The notes: a model not told the origin generated them from the letters alone. 64,000 bases of DNA from Thalassospira sp. MCCC 1A01148 (GCF_001613795.1 NZ_LPVZ01000020.1:372001-436000), one strand, 5' to 3'. Numbered from the stretch's first letter, positions 47,449 through 57,190 are shown. Numbers and translations are program-made.

Positions 47449-48510
47449 CTACTCATCCTCACGATTCCACAAGATCGAGGATCGCCAGTCTTCAAGGAAG
47501 CTCTTCTTCTTGAGCTGGTCCTGAAAACCAAGCAAACCGATGCCGAGCTTTACACGAAAGACCGGAATGTCTGCTATGTGCGGACTGAGCTCCGTCTGGA
47601 CTTTCTGGTTGATCGGAATAAGGGCAGATTGGTTGGCCAGAACCTCCTGACCTTCATGCGACAACAAAAAATTGACGAAGGCCTGAGCCTCATACTTCGC
47701 TTGCGATGTCTTGGGCACAAAGGCCGTACGGCTCATGGCGATGGTGTAATCACGCAGGAAATAGATCCCGATTTCCGGCAAGTTTTTAGCCGCTTCAATC
47801 GCGTATGAGCTGATCACATTATAGCCAAGCACAAGCTCACCGGTCGCAACCCGGTTCAGGATCTCGGACGAGCAACAGTAAAGCCGCGCCCCCGCACGCC
47901 CGAATGTCTCAATCAAGCGCGATGACTGGTTGTTCTGAATCGCATCCTGTGTGGCAAAGAAATATCCGATACCCGATTTGCGAATGTCATAAGTGCCAAT
48001 CTTTCCCCTGAACATTTCGGGATAGTCGCGCACCAGACTGGACAAATCGGTGTGCGACGTCGGTCTGGTAAGACCATGGAAAGCCTGCTTATTATACACA
48101 AGTGCTGCTGGTTCGAACGAAAACCCGTAGAGTTCGTTGCGCCACTTGGCCCACGCCGGTATCGCTTCGGCATTTTCCGGCTCAAACTGATAGGCCAGCC
48201 CCTCATTGACCAGTTTGACCTGCAAATCCATGGCCGGGCTTATGATGACATCTGCCTCCATATCCGGGTTATCAATATTGTACATGACAACCTGATAAAG
48301 TTCGCTCGTATTGAACTCGCGATAGACCACTTCAATGTCAGGGTATCTTTCTTCGAACGCCTTGATAATCGGCTCGAACGCCGACGTATCGGTTGCCGAC
48401 CACACATGCAATTGCACGCGCGCAAATGCCTGACTGCCAGACAACAGCCCGACGACAAGAACAATAACGCCAAACCATCTCGCCGGAACGAAACCACCAA
48501 GCAGCTTCAT
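47449..48510 (-). CDS. Periplasmic substrate-binding protein linked to a TctE/TctD-like system
   Basis: 353 residues with a signal peptide (VIVLVVGLLSGSQAFA) and a type-2 periplasmic-binding fold of the iron/thiamine/polyamine kind (TDTSAFEPIIKAFEERYPDIEVVY; SHEGQEVLANQSALIPINQ). Its start overlaps the end of the histidine-kinase gene by 4 bp and no transporter membrane genes follow. It may act as a ligand-sensing accessory to the kinase rather than as a transport component; that is inference from context. Confidence 0.82.
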   Translation of the reverse strand: MKLLGGFVPARWFGVIVLVVGLLSGSQAFARVQLHVWSATDTSAFEPIIKAFEERYPDIEVVYREFNTSELYQVVMYNIDNPDMEADVIISPAMDLQVKLVNEGLAYQFEPENAEAIPAWAKWRNELYGFSFEPAALVYNKQAFHGLTRPTSHTDLSSLVRDYPEMFRGKIGTYDIRKSGIGYFFATQDAIQNNQSSRLIETFGRAGARLYCCSSEILNRVATGELVLGYNVISSYAIEAAKNLPEIGIYFLRDYTIAMSRTAFVPKTSQAKYEAQAFVNFLLSHEGQEVLANQSALIPINQKVQTELSPHIADIPVFRVKLGIGLLGFQDQLKKKSFLEDWRSSILWNREDE

Positions 48511-49901
48511 GCCTGTTCCCCCTCGACGACGGGAAAGACCATTTCGACACGCAACCCGCCGTCGGGCGACTGTCCCAGTCTGAGTTCCGCGTGATGGCGA
48601 TCGGCCACCGCACTGACAATCGACAGACCAAGACCGCTGCCGCTGCTCATGCTTGAAAACCTTTCCAATACGGTTGCATACATCTGCTCGTTAATGCCCG
48701 GCCCGTTATCATCGACAATTAACAGGCATTTCCCACCGGTTTTTCGTACCAGAATACCGATCTTGTGAGGTGCCTTGCCGTGCTTGATGGTGTTATCGAC
48801 AAGATTGCGCAACGCCTCGCGTATGCCAATCTCGTCAAGCATTACAAAGGTTTCCTCGTCCCCATCCAGTTCGCTGTCGATGGAAAAGTCCGTGTCATAT
48901 TTCAGATAATCTCGAATGATCTCGGCAAAGACGGTACGGACCACATCAATAAACACCTTGCGTTCCAGCGGCTTGTTATCGGCGCGGTGAATGATCATTG
49001 CATGCGATAACAGCTGATTGGTCAGGCGAATTGTTCTTTCTGTCTGTTCTTCGGCTTGGGCGATACGGACCTGTTGTTGTTTCACATCCGCCTGACGGCT
49101 GGCACTTTCAAGCAACCCCTGTAGCGCACCAAGCGATGTACGGGTCTGATGGGCAACATCGGCAATAAAGGCCTGCGCGTTATCAAGACTTTTCTTGTGA
49201 CGCAGGATCAGACCATTGATCGAACGGGTCAGACTGGCAACCTCACGCGGGGGGGTTATCACGATGGGTGAAAAATCGGTTGGTTCGCGGTGCCGAAGCT
49301 GGCGTTCAATCCCGATCAGGGGTGACAATGCACGGTTGATCCCGAACCAGACAAAACCAAGTCCGATGACGGTAACCAACAACAAAAGTGCAATCGCATT
49401 GATCATCATTTCCCGTGCAAAGGCATCTCTTGCAATTCGGGTTTGGCCGATCTGAACAACAACCCAATCCCCATACCCGGCACCGGCAAGAAACCGTCCC
49501 TGAAGCAGGAAACGAACATCTTCGCCGCTGTAATGGGTATCAAAAAATACCGGCTGGTCGGTTGGATTGTAGTGCTCGGGCAATGGTAAATTCTCTGACC
49601 CGGTCAGGGTTTCGCCATTGGCGGTAAAAATACGATAGAAAACGCGATCACTTTCAGCCAGACCGATTAGTTCCAACGCCGAATAAGGAATCTCCACACT
49701 GGGGCCGGTTGGCGTCACCAGTGTGCGTTCCAGAATGGCAAACGCTGCCCCGCTCAAAAGCCTGTCATAGGAATGGTTTGCCGCATCCCTTGCGTAACTC
49801 CAGATCCCAATCGCAATGCTGACCAGGATGATCGCAAATCCCACCGCCATGCTGGTCAAAAGACGCTGGCGCAGGGAATGATGTCCGACCCGTTTATTCA
49901 T
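48507..49901 (-). CDS. tctE: Sensor histidine kinase, TctE-like
   Basis: 464 residues from ATG 49901, overlapping the response-regulator stop. Two membrane helices (SMAVGFAIILVSIAIGIWSY and ALLLLVTVIGLGFVWFGI) enclose a periplasmic domain of about 130 residues. Then HAMP, a dimerisation helix with the phospho-accepting His in AHQTRTSLGALQG (the HQ form is usual in this family), and a catalytic domain with NLVDNTIKHG and DNGPGI. The divergent tctCBA genes point to tricarboxylate sensing. Confidence 0.92.
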   Translation of the reverse strand: MNKRVGHHSLRQRLLTSMAVGFAIILVSIAIGIWSYARDAANHSYDRLLSGAAFAILERTLVTPTGPSVEIPYSALELIGLAESDRVFYRIFTANGETLTGSENLPLPEHYNPTDQPVFFDTHYSGEDVRFLLQGRFLAGAGYGDWVVVQIGQTRIARDAFAREMMINAIALLLLVTVIGLGFVWFGINRALSPLIGIERQLRHREPTDFSPIVITPPREVASLTRSINGLILRHKKSLDNAQAFIADVAHQTRTSLGALQGLLESASRQADVKQQQVRIAQAEEQTERTIRLTNQLLSHAMIIHRADNKPLERKVFIDVVRTVFAEIIRDYLKYDTDFSIDSELDGDEETFVMLDEIGIREALRNLVDNTIKHGKAPHKIGILVRKTGGKCLLIVDDNGPGINEQMYATVLERFSSMSSGSGLGLSIVSAVADRHHAELRLGQSPDGGLRVEMVFPVVEGEQA

Positions 49902-50565
49902 CCGCAATATGGGCAATATACCCAAGCCCCCGAATGGTCTTGAGGATAATCGGCCCACCAGCCAGTTTCTTGCGTAGTCTGGTAACCATTTGCTCGACCG
50001 CATTCATGCTGGGCGCTTCATCAAACGAATACACCTTGTCCGCCAGATCTTCCTTGGTCAGGACCCGCTGCAAATTGCCAATGAAGATTTCAAGCAACTG
50101 TACTTCTCTGTTGCGCAATTCAATATCGCGACCGTCAATCGTTGCAACCTTTGATGCCCGGTCAAACACAAGGTTTCCGGCGCAAAATTGATTTGATGCG
50201 GTCCCGCTTCGGCGACGGATCAAGGCACGACACCGTGCCGCAAGTTCACGCAGATCAACCGGCTTGACGATATAATCATCTGCACCGCCATCAAGCCCGA
50301 TCAAGCGGTCATCTATTTCTGATCTCGCCGTCAGGATCAGAATCGGGGTGGCATCCCCGCGCGCGCGCATGGATCGCAAAATATCAAACCCGCTGCGGCC
50401 CGGCAGGTTGACATCCATTAACACCAGATCGAACTGCTTGTGCCGCAACAAATCGTTTGCAAGCTCTCCGTCATACTCACAATCAATGGCATGCCCATCC
50501 GCGTGCAAACGATCCATGATCGTTTCCGCCAATGTTTCATTATCTTCAATCAAAAGAATACGCAT
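49894..50565 (-). CDS. tctD: OmpR-family response regulator, TctD-like
   Basis: 223 residues. Receiver domain with acidic pocket EDNE and phospho-acceptor D in LVLMDVNLPG, conserved T and K (LTAR, YIVKPVDL), then an OmpR-type winged helix (LVFDRASKVATIDGRDIELRNREVQLLEIF; VEQMVTRLRKKL). It is divergent from tctC; six GTCAG/GTCAA boxes 11 bp apart between the two are its probable binding sites. Confidence 0.93.
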   Translation of the reverse strand: MRILLIEDNETLAETIMDRLHADGHAIDCEYDGELANDLLRHKQFDLVLMDVNLPGRSGFDILRSMRARGDATPILILTARSEIDDRLIGLDGGADDYIVKPVDLRELAARCRALIRRRSGTASNQFCAGNLVFDRASKVATIDGRDIELRNREVQLLEIFIGNLQRVLTKEDLADKVYSFDEAPSMNAVEQMVTRLRKKLAGGPIILKTIRGLGYIAHIADE

Positions 50566-50615
50566 GCCCGGATATTAGGCTTGCTCGGAGCTTCTTACAA
50601 ATTGTTACACATCAC

Positions 50616-50675
50616 GTCAGCTTCGTGTCAGGAAGGAGTCAGCCTCCCGTCAGCATACCGTCAAGGCAATGTCAG
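50616..50675. promoter_or_regulatory. Six phased GTCAG boxes, probable TctD operator
   Basis: GTCAG at 50616, 50627, 50638, 50649 and 50671, and GTCAA at 50660: six boxes with start-to-start spacing of exactly 11 bp. They fill the gap between the regulator gene and tctC. One turn of DNA per box suits dimers of an OmpR-family protein bound head to tail. Confidence 0.85.
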
Positions 50676-50749
50676 TCTCGTAACGTATAGCTGATATGCG
50701 GATCGAACATTGATACGCGAAAAGAATAATCCAATGGGAGGATACAACT

Positions 50750-51715
50750 ATGAAAAAGCTGTTCGCAGCATCTGTCGTTATGGCCGGTTGCCTTTTTGGC
50801 ACCGCAAATGCCGCAGACATTGAAAAACCCGAATGCATTGCCCCAGCGAAACCGGGTGGCGGTTTTGACCTGACCTGCCGTGTCGCCCAGGGCGGTGTCG
50901 GCGACAAGTTGGGCGAACCGATGCAGGTGACCTTCATGCCTGGCGGCATTGGCGCGGTTGCCATCACCCTTTTCAACACCACCCGTACAGATGACCCCAA
51001 CGCCATCGTCGCATTCTCGTCAGGTTCGCTTCTGAACATCGCGACCGGCAAATACGGTGAATGGACCGAGAACGATGTTCGTTTTCTCGCCACTGTCGGT
51101 GCTGATTTCGGTGCCGTCATCGTCCGCGCAGACAGCGAGTACAAAACCCTTGATGACTTGATGAACAAGGTCAAGGAAGACGAAAGCAGCCTCGCAATCG
51201 GTGCTGGTGGTTCTGTGGGGTCACAAGACTGGATGAAAGCGGCCCTGCTGCTCAAGGCTGTCGATAGTGATCCGCGCAAAATGATCTATGTCGCCTATGA
51301 TGGCGGCGGCGATGCCCTGACCGGCCTTCTGGGCGGCAGCATCGACGTTTACACCGGTGATATCGGCGAAATGACCGCCCATCTCGGCACAGGCCAGCTG
51401 CGTGTTCTTGCCGTCATGTCGCCAGAACGCCTGCCGGAACCATTCGCAGACATTCCGACCACCAAGGAACTTGGCTACGACGCGGAATGGACGATCATGC
51501 GTGGTTTCTATATGGGCAAAAACGTCTCTGACGAAGCCTATGACAAATGGGTAGCGGCCTTCAAGGAAGCCTATGGCACCGAAGAGTTCGCGAAAATCCA
51601 GAAAGACAAGGGCTTGCTGCCGCTTAACATTGCGGGCAAGGACCTTGACGAGAACGTCAAGGAACGCATCAAGAAGCTTCGCGAAATCGCAAGAGAAGCT
51701 GGCCTTATCCAGTAA
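50750..51715 (+). CDS. tctC: Tripartite tricarboxylate transporter receptor TctC
   Basis: 321 residues. Signal peptide (MKKLFAASVVMAGCLFGTANAA), then a TctC-type binding fold (ECIAPAKPGGGFDLTCRVAQGG; the GAGGSVGSQDWMKAALLL loop contacts carboxylates). It binds a citrate-like tricarboxylate in the periplasm and delivers it to TctAB. GGGAGG precedes the ATG. First gene of tctCBA. Confidence 0.94.
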   Translation: MKKLFAASVVMAGCLFGTANAADIEKPECIAPAKPGGGFDLTCRVAQGGVGDKLGEPMQVTFMPGGIGAVAITLFNTTRTDDPNAIVAFSSGSLLNIATGKYGEWTENDVRFLATVGADFGAVIVRADSEYKTLDDLMNKVKEDESSLAIGAGGSVGSQDWMKAALLLKAVDSDPRKMIYVAYDGGGDALTGLLGGSIDVYTGDIGEMTAHLGTGQLRVLAVMSPERLPEPFADIPTTKELGYDAEWTIMRGFYMGKNVSDEAYDKWVAAFKEAYGTEEFAKIQKDKGLLPLNIAGKDLDENVKERIKKLREIAREAGLIQ

Positions 51716-51793
51716 TCGCCAAACATGTCGGTCCTCCGCTTTCGGATGGGGGACCGACAGTTTTTCCAGCGTTCCCTAGGCCGGAGATCTCCG

Positions 51794-52234
51794 ATGGCTG
51801 ATCGCCTCTTTGCCCTGTTCGCCCTGATCGCGGGCGGCATTTACACCTATGTCGCCTTTTTCATTATCAAGGCCCCCTTCCAGTATGACCCGCTCGGACC
51901 TGAAACATGGCCGCAGGTACTGGCAGTCGTCTTCCTGCTATGCAGCCTCTACGTCCTCGTGCGCCCTGATCATATCCAGTTTGCGCTCGGACGCAGTGTA
52001 TGGCTGCGCTTGCTGATGTTGGTTGTGATGCTTGGCGGCTACGCGGAACTCTATGAGCCGCTCGGCTTTGTGATTTCGACCGCCCTGTTTTGCTGCCTGT
52101 TGTCGGTCATGCTGGGTGCAAATCGCCTGCACTCCGTCGCGTTCGGATGTGCAACCGGCATCATCGGATATGGCATTTGTGACTATTTGCTGGGCCTGAA
52201 CCTGCCAGAAGGTCTGCTGGCACCGTTTTTGTGA
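51794..52234 (+). CDS. tctB: Tripartite tricarboxylate transporter small subunit TctB
   Basis: 146 residues from ATG 51794 (CGGAGA upstream); an open frame upstream lacks a better site. Four hydrophobic helices: FALFALIAGGIYTYVAFFII, WPQVLAVVFLLCSLYVLV, LLMLVVMLGGYAELY and a C-terminal glycine-rich one. It sits between tctC and tctA and completes the membrane complex. Confidence 0.93.
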   Translation: MADRLFALFALIAGGIYTYVAFFIIKAPFQYDPLGPETWPQVLAVVFLLCSLYVLVRPDHIQFALGRSVWLRLLMLVVMLGGYAELYEPLGFVISTALFCCLLSVMLGANRLHSVAFGCATGIIGYGICDYLLGLNLPEGLLAPFL

Positions 52235-52243
52235 GTTATTCCC

Positions 52244-53746
52244 ATGAATGAAGTTCTAAGTGGCCTGAGCGGCGGTTTTGGTGTCGCATTGATGCCTTTG
52301 AACCTGTTTCTCGTGCTGATTGGCTGTTTTGCCGGAACCCTGATTGGTGCACTTCCCGGTATTGGTCCGATCAACGGTGTCGCCATTCTGCTGCCGATTG
52401 CCTATAGCCTGGGCCTTCCACCTGAATCAGCCCTGATCCTGCTTGCTGGCATCTATTATGGTGCGGAATATGGCGGACGCATCTCGTCCATTCTTTTGAA
52501 TGTTCCCGGTGATGCGGGGGCCGTCATGACAACACTTGATGGCAACCCGATGGCCAAGCGTGGCGAGGCCGGACGTGCTTTGTCGATTTCGGCGATTGCG
52601 TCTTTCGTTGGCGGCACCATTGCCGTGATTTTGATGTCGCTGTTTGGTCCGTTCCTTGCGAAATTTGCGCTGACCTTTACGCCAGCCGACTACGTTGCGT
52701 TGATGGTCTTTGCCTTTGCAAGCCTGTCCTCGCTGGTTGGCAAAAATCAGGTCAAAACCCTGATGGGCGCGGCAATCGGCTTGATGCTGGCAACGGTCGG
52801 TATTGATGCCAATACCGGTGTGGCGCGATACACGGGCGGTATTCCCGATATCCTTGCCGGGTTCGATTTCCTTGTTGTCGTGATCGGTTTCTTTGGCATG
52901 GCGGAACTCATCCACCTCGTCGAACAACAGATATCAGGCAAACTAAAGCTGCTTCCGATTGGCAAGAGCTTTGTCAGTTGGAAAGACCTGATGCAAATCC
53001 GCTGGACCATGTTGCGGTCCTCAATCATCGGCTTTGTCATCGGCGTCTTGCCCGGTGTCGGTGCGTCCGTTGCCTCGGCTGTGACCTATGGCACCGAAAT
53101 GCGTATGGCCGGTGAAGACCGCAAGAAATTCGGCACCGGAGACCCGCGTGGTTTGGCTGCACCGGAGTCTGGCAACAATGCGGCCGCTGGCGGGGCAATG
53201 GTCCCGATGCTGACGCTTGGTATTCCGGGGTCTGGCACAACGGCCATCCTGCTTGGCGCATTGATGCTGTTTAACGTGACGCCTGGCCCGCTGATGTTTG
53301 AACAGCGCCCGGAAATCGCATGGGGCCTGATCGCATCGATGTATATCGGCAATCTGGCCCTTCTGGTGATCAACCTCCCTCTGGTGGGTCTGTTTGCCAG
53401 AATGCTGACCATCCCGCAGAAATATCTCAGCCCGCTGATTGCCGTCTTGGCGTTCATCGGCGTCTATTCTGTGGTCGGCAACCCGTTCGATCTGTTCCTG
53501 ATCATCGCTTTCGGGATTTTCGGCTGGGTCCTGCGTAAACTGGAATTCTCGCTGGCCCCGATCATTCTGGGCTTTGTGCTGGGTCACCTGTTCGAAGATA
53601 ACCTGCGCCGCGCGCTTTCGATCTCGCGCGGGGACTGGTCGATCCTGGTATCCACTTGGGAAAGTATTGGTCTGTATGTGATGGCAGTACTGATTGTCGC
53701 ACTGCCTGTCATCATCGGCATCCGTAACAGACGCAAAGCCAAATAA
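52244..53746 (+). CDS. tctA: Tripartite tricarboxylate transporter large permease TctA
   Basis: 500 residues, about a dozen membrane helices. Family hallmarks: GTLIGALPGIGPINGVAILLP near the N-terminus, YYGAEYGGRISSILLNVPGD, and the inverted-repeat counterpart GVLPGVGASVASAVTYGTE with MLTLGIPGSGTTAILLGALM. It carries the substrate across the inner membrane with a cation. Ten bases after tctB; an intrinsic terminator follows. Confidence 0.95.
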   Translation: MNEVLSGLSGGFGVALMPLNLFLVLIGCFAGTLIGALPGIGPINGVAILLPIAYSLGLPPESALILLAGIYYGAEYGGRISSILLNVPGDAGAVMTTLDGNPMAKRGEAGRALSISAIASFVGGTIAVILMSLFGPFLAKFALTFTPADYVALMVFAFASLSSLVGKNQVKTLMGAAIGLMLATVGIDANTGVARYTGGIPDILAGFDFLVVVIGFFGMAELIHLVEQQISGKLKLLPIGKSFVSWKDLMQIRWTMLRSSIIGFVIGVLPGVGASVASAVTYGTEMRMAGEDRKKFGTGDPRGLAAPESGNNAAAGGAMVPMLTLGIPGSGTTAILLGALMLFNVTPGPLMFEQRPEIAWGLIASMYIGNLALLVINLPLVGLFARMLTIPQKYLSPLIAVLAFIGVYSVVGNPFDLFLIIAFGIFGWVLRKLEFSLAPIILGFVLGHLFEDNLRRALSISRGDWSILVSTWESIGLYVMAVLIVALPVIIGIRNRRKAK

Positions 53747-53770
53747 ACTGTCCTTGCCGGACACAAACTA

Positions 53771-53804
53771 AAAGAGGGCGTCGTAATGACACCCTCTTTT
53801 TTTT
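53771..53804 (+). terminator. tctCBA intrinsic terminator
   Basis: AAAGAGGG...CCCTCTTT with inner GTC/GAC pairing and a run of eight T, 25 bp after tctA. Confidence 0.85.
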
Positions 53805-53828
53805 GTCTTGATGGCAAATGTTTGGCGG

Positions 53829-54365
53829 TTACTCGGCCAGTGCATCCTCGGCATCGATCACGACGGCAACGGCATGAACAACCGATGCGATGCGGATCGC
53901 GTTCTGGATGGTTTCCTTTTTGATGCCGGCGTTTTTCAGCACCTTGTCGTGGGAATCGATGCACATGCCGCAACCATTGATCGCCGAAACCGCAATCGAA
54001 AACAGTTCGAAGTCGGCTTTATCAATGCCCGGCTTGCCGATGATGTTCATGCGCAGGCGGGCCGGCATGGAGCTGTATTCTTCATCCGATACCAGATGGT
54101 TGAACCGGTAATAGATGTTGTTCATGCCCATGATGGCAGCCGCACCCTTGGCTGCTTCAATCGCCTCAGGCGTCAGTTTTTCTTTTGCTTCTGCGGCAAC
54201 AGCCTTGGTCAGTTTGGCGTTGCGCGATGCAAAGGCACACGCCAGTGCAGTACCGTAAACCTGCTGATCGGTCATGCCCGGATTGTTGGCCATGCTCGAA
54301 AGGTTCAGCTTAAGGTCCTTGGCATAGGCCGGCATGGAGTCCTTGATTTCAACGATCGACGTCAT
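53829..54365 (-). CDS. ahpD: Alkyl hydroperoxidase AhpD
   Basis: 178 residues from ATG 54365 (AGAGGA upstream). All-helical AhpD fold with the redox pair C132/C135 and H139 in NGCGMCIDSHD. It recycles AhpC with reducing power from lipoamide-type carriers and has weak peroxidase activity itself. It lies downstream of ahpC on the same strand, under the OxyR-like site further upstream. Confidence 0.95.
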   Translation of the reverse strand: MTSIVEIKDSMPAYAKDLKLNLSSMANNPGMTDQQVYGTALACAFASRNAKLTKAVAAEAKEKLTPEAIEAAKGAAAIMGMNNIYYRFNHLVSDEEYSSMPARLRMNIIGKPGIDKADFELFSIAVSAINGCGMCIDSHDKVLKNAGIKKETIQNAIRIASVVHAVAVVIDAEDALAE

Positions 54366-54543
54366 GGGAAAAATCCTCTGAAACTGTCTGAAACGATAAG
54401 CGCGTAATGCAAAAACAAATTTGGGATCAGCCGTGTCAGTGTCGCACCCGATGGGGGCGGACGATGCAAAAGGCAGCAATATTCACAGGCTGAAAGGCGG
54501 GACCGGGCCAAAGCCCGATCCCGAAATCATGTCCGGACCGGAC

Positions 54544-55071
54544 TTAGAGGGTTTCGTCACCCTGGTTCCAGTTGCACGGGCAGAGTTCGTCGGTCTGCAG
54601 TGCGTCGAGAATACGGAGCGCTTCCTGCGGGTTACGACCAACGTTCAGGTCGTTGACCTGTACGTGACGGATGATGTTGTCCGGGTCGATGATGAAGGTC
54701 GCACGAAGCGCAACACCGGCGTCTTTCGCCAGAACACCAAGGGCAGCCGACAGGTCTTTTTTCTCGTCAGCAAGCCATACGAACGGGCTGTCGCCCAGAT
54801 CTTCGTGGTGGGTACGCCATGCAGCGTGAACGAAATCGGTGTCGGTCGAGCAACCCAGCAGAACCGCGTCACGGTCTTCGAAGTCACCATTCAGTTCGCC
54901 GTAACCGACGATCTCGGTCGGGCAAACAAAGGTGAAGTCTTTCGGCCAGAAGAACAGGATCTTCCATTTGCCTTCGAAGGACTTGTCAGTCACCGGTGCG
55001 AAGCTGTCCGGGGTCTTGCCCGAAACGCCGGTCAGATTGAATTCAGGAAGCGTATCACCAACGGTAAGCAT
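54544..55071 (-). CDS. ahpC: Peroxiredoxin AhpC (AhpD-partnered)
   Basis: 175 residues. Peroxidatic C50 in PKDFTFVCPTE and C-terminal cysteines C164/C166 (DELCPCNW) for the AhpD-dependent cycle. It reduces hydrogen peroxide and organic peroxides. About 180 bp separate it from ahpD, with a GC-rich hairpin at 54498-54525 that may dampen read-through. Divergent from oxyR. Confidence 0.96.
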   Translation of the reverse strand: MLTVGDTLPEFNLTGVSGKTPDSFAPVTDKSFEGKWKILFFWPKDFTFVCPTEIVGYGELNGDFEDRDAVLLGCSTDTDFVHAAWRTHHEDLGDSPFVWLADEKKDLSAALGVLAKDAGVALRATFIIDPDNIIRHVQVNDLNVGRNPQEALRILDALQTDELCPCNWNQGDETL

Positions 55072-55198
55072 TATGGTTTCTCCTAACCCAGTTTTAACAA
55101 CAATGTGCGGCCCCCGACAGGCCGCGAAACTTTACTGTGCAGGTGCAAAAATGCACTGCTTGCTAGCGATTTGTAGAGAAATGCATTACCTAAGACAA

Positions 55199-55235
55199 AT
55201 AGATAAAACTTCGACGTTTGATAGGAAAAATTTAT
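55199..55235. promoter_or_regulatory. OxyR binding site overlapping the oxyR start
   Basis: ATAG-N7-TTCG-N7-ATAG-N7-TTAT at 55199-55235. Quartets 1 and 3 match the OxyR consensus exactly, quartet 4 in three of four bases, and all spacings are seven. It overlaps the oxyR ATG (55234), which implies autorepression, and faces ahpC for activation. Confidence 0.72.
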
Positions 55236-56157
55236 GGCTGCCCAACCCAGCATCAAGCAGCTCAAATACCTTGTTGCCTTGTCCGAAACCGGACATTTTG
55301 GCCGCGCAGCAGAGGCTTGCTTCATTACGCAGCCAAGTTTGTCTGCTGCGATCAGCGAGCTTGAGAACCTTTTGGGTGCGCAACTGGTCGAACGCAACAA
55401 GCGTCAGGTCCTGATGACGCCGCTCGGCCAAGAGGTCGTTTCGCGGGCGCGAAGTATCCTTCAAGAAGTCGACGAACTGACCACCATGGCGCAGGCCGCC
55501 TCCGACCCGTTGTCGGGCCCGATCCATATTGGTGTTATTCCCACCATTGGCCCGTATCTTTTGCCAGACGTAATGTCGTCACTGAAAGCCGGTTTTCCGA
55601 AATTGCAGCCACTGCTGCGCGAAGACCAGACTGCCAAACTGATCGAACTTCTGATGGCTGGCAAACTCGACATTGCGCTGATTGCCCTGCCGATTGATGA
55701 AAACTGGCTTGAAGAGTTCGAACTGTTTGAAGACCGCTTTGTCTTTGCCTGCGCGCCGAACAATCCGCTGACACACAAAAAGCATCTCGAAATCGGCGAC
55801 ATCAAGGATGAAAAGCTTTTGCTGCTTGAAGACGGGCATTGCCTGCGCGATCAGGCACTTGAAGTCTGCCAGAAAGCAGGCTGGAGCAAGTCGGCCGATT
55901 TTCAGGCCAACAGCCTGTCGACCCTGGTGCAAATGGTGGGGGCTGGCATCGGTGCCACACTATTGCCCGAAATGTCGCTTGAAGTCGAAGCGCGTCGGCC
56001 GGATTTGCTGAAAATCATTCCGTTTAAAAATCCGGTTCCGATTCGGCGCATTGGTATGGTCTGGCGGCGCAGTTCCGCCCGTAAAAGTGAATATCGCCAA
56101 CTGGCGGCTTATTTGCGTGATCGCCTTGCCCCGCGGGATGAAGCCGTGGTCGCCTGA
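55234..56157 (+). CDS. oxyR: Hydrogen-peroxide sensor OxyR
   Basis: 307 residues. LysR-type helix-turn-helix (FGRAAEACFITQPSLSAAISELENLLG) and an effector domain with the peroxide-sensing pair C203 and C212 in DGHCLRDQALEVC, nine residues apart as in Escherichia coli OxyR. Oxidation forms the disulfide and switches on ahpC and other defence genes. Start ATG 55234 with AGGA upstream. Divergent from ahpC-ahpD. Confidence 0.96.
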   Translation: MAAQPSIKQLKYLVALSETGHFGRAAEACFITQPSLSAAISELENLLGAQLVERNKRQVLMTPLGQEVVSRARSILQEVDELTTMAQAASDPLSGPIHIGVIPTIGPYLLPDVMSSLKAGFPKLQPLLREDQTAKLIELLMAGKLDIALIALPIDENWLEEFELFEDRFVFACAPNNPLTHKKHLEIGDIKDEKLLLLEDGHCLRDQALEVCQKAGWSKSADFQANSLSTLVQMVGAGIGATLLPEMSLEVEARRPDLLKIIPFKNPVPIRRIGMVWRRSSARKSEYRQLAAYLRDRLAPRDEAVVA

Positions 56158-56212
56158 TCGGGGGCGCTGGACCGATCTCGTCAATCGGAGACACAGACAA
56201 CGGGCATAGCCA

Positions 56213-57190
56213 ATGCTGCCGATCAAGGACAACAACCCGACAACAATCACCCCGTGGGTCACCTATGCCATCATCGCGATCAATGTCGTGGTGTTTGTCG
56301 GCACCGTCACGCTTGATCCGCGTGCCACGGTTCTGATGACCTTGCAATATGGGGCGATCCCGGCTGTCTTGTTTGGTCATGCGGAACTGCCGCCAGGCTT
56401 TTCACCGTTTCCGGCTGGCTTCGGGTTCCTGTCGATCTTTTCGGCCATGTTCATGCATGGTGGCTGGATGCATCTGGGCGGCAATATGCTGTATCTCTGG
56501 ATCTTCGGGAACAATGTCGAAGATTCGATGGGCCATTTCCGTTTTCTGATTTTTTATCTTGCCTGCGGTGTTGCCGCCGCCCTTGGGCATGGCCTGCTTG
56601 ATACCCAATCGGAAATTCCAATGATCGGCGCGTCTGGCGCGTTGGCCGGGGTGCTTGGCGCCTATTTCCTGCTCTATCCCAAGGCCCGCGTGCTGGTCTG
56701 GTTCTTCTGGGTGTTTATCTTTTATGTGCCGGCCGTGGTCGTGCTGGGCTTCTGGTTTATCAGTCAGGTGATCAATTTCGGCAGCGGTGCAGACCTTGGC
56801 ATTGCATGGGTCGCCCATATCGCGGGCTTCCTTGCCGGACTTGCCCTGATCCCGCTGTTCAAGCATCGCAATGTGCCACTATGGCATGACGGATCACCTG
56901 CACCGGCCTTTGGCATCTACCGTCCCGGCCGCAAAACGCGTGGGGCCACATCCAACATCCCGCCATGGGCCGCCGCATATGAGGCAGAACGCGCGGCCAA
57001 ACGGGCAAACATGCGCCGCGAACAGCGCGGTCCGTGGGGCAAAGAGGGCGAGAACCGCGATACATCCCCATGGGGTCGCTATCAGCCAAATGCCTCGCCA
57101 GAGCCAAAACCGAAACCAAAATCCAAACCATCGGTCGGCGTTCCGAAGGTTGTCCGCTTGCATCCCGAGCGCGACGATAACGACACTTGA
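56213..57190 (+). CDS. Rhomboid-family intramembrane serine protease
   Basis: 325 residues. About six membrane helices in the first 225 residues; [19 protein letters not shown] supplies the oxyanion residues, [14 protein letters not shown] the catalytic Ser, and [12 protein letters not shown] the catalytic His. A cytoplasmic tail of about 100 residues rich in Arg, Pro and Lys follows ([11 protein letters not shown]), which is unusual and may bind partners. Substrates unknown. Confidence 0.92.
   Translation: MLPIKDNNPTTITPWVTYAIIAINVVVFVGTVTLDPRATVLMTLQYGAIPAVLFGHAELPPGFSPFPAGFGFLSIFSAMFMHGGWMHLGGNMLYLWIFGNNVEDSMGHFRFLIFYLACGVAAALGHGLLDTQSEIPMIGASGALAGVLGAYFLLYPKARVLVWFFWVFIFYVPAVVVLGFWFISQVINFGSGADLGIAWVAHIAGFLAGLALIPLFKHRNVPLWHDGSPAPAFGIYRPGRKTRGATSNIPPWAAAYEAERAAKRANMRREQRGPWGKEGENRDTSPWGRYQPNASPEPKPKPKSKPSVGVPKVVRLHPERDDNDT

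Noticed and set aside
50700-50749. Tct boxes as a transposon-end repeat
   Set aside because: The six GTCAG boxes are short, on one strand and exactly between a regulator and its target operon, so an operator is the simpler reading.
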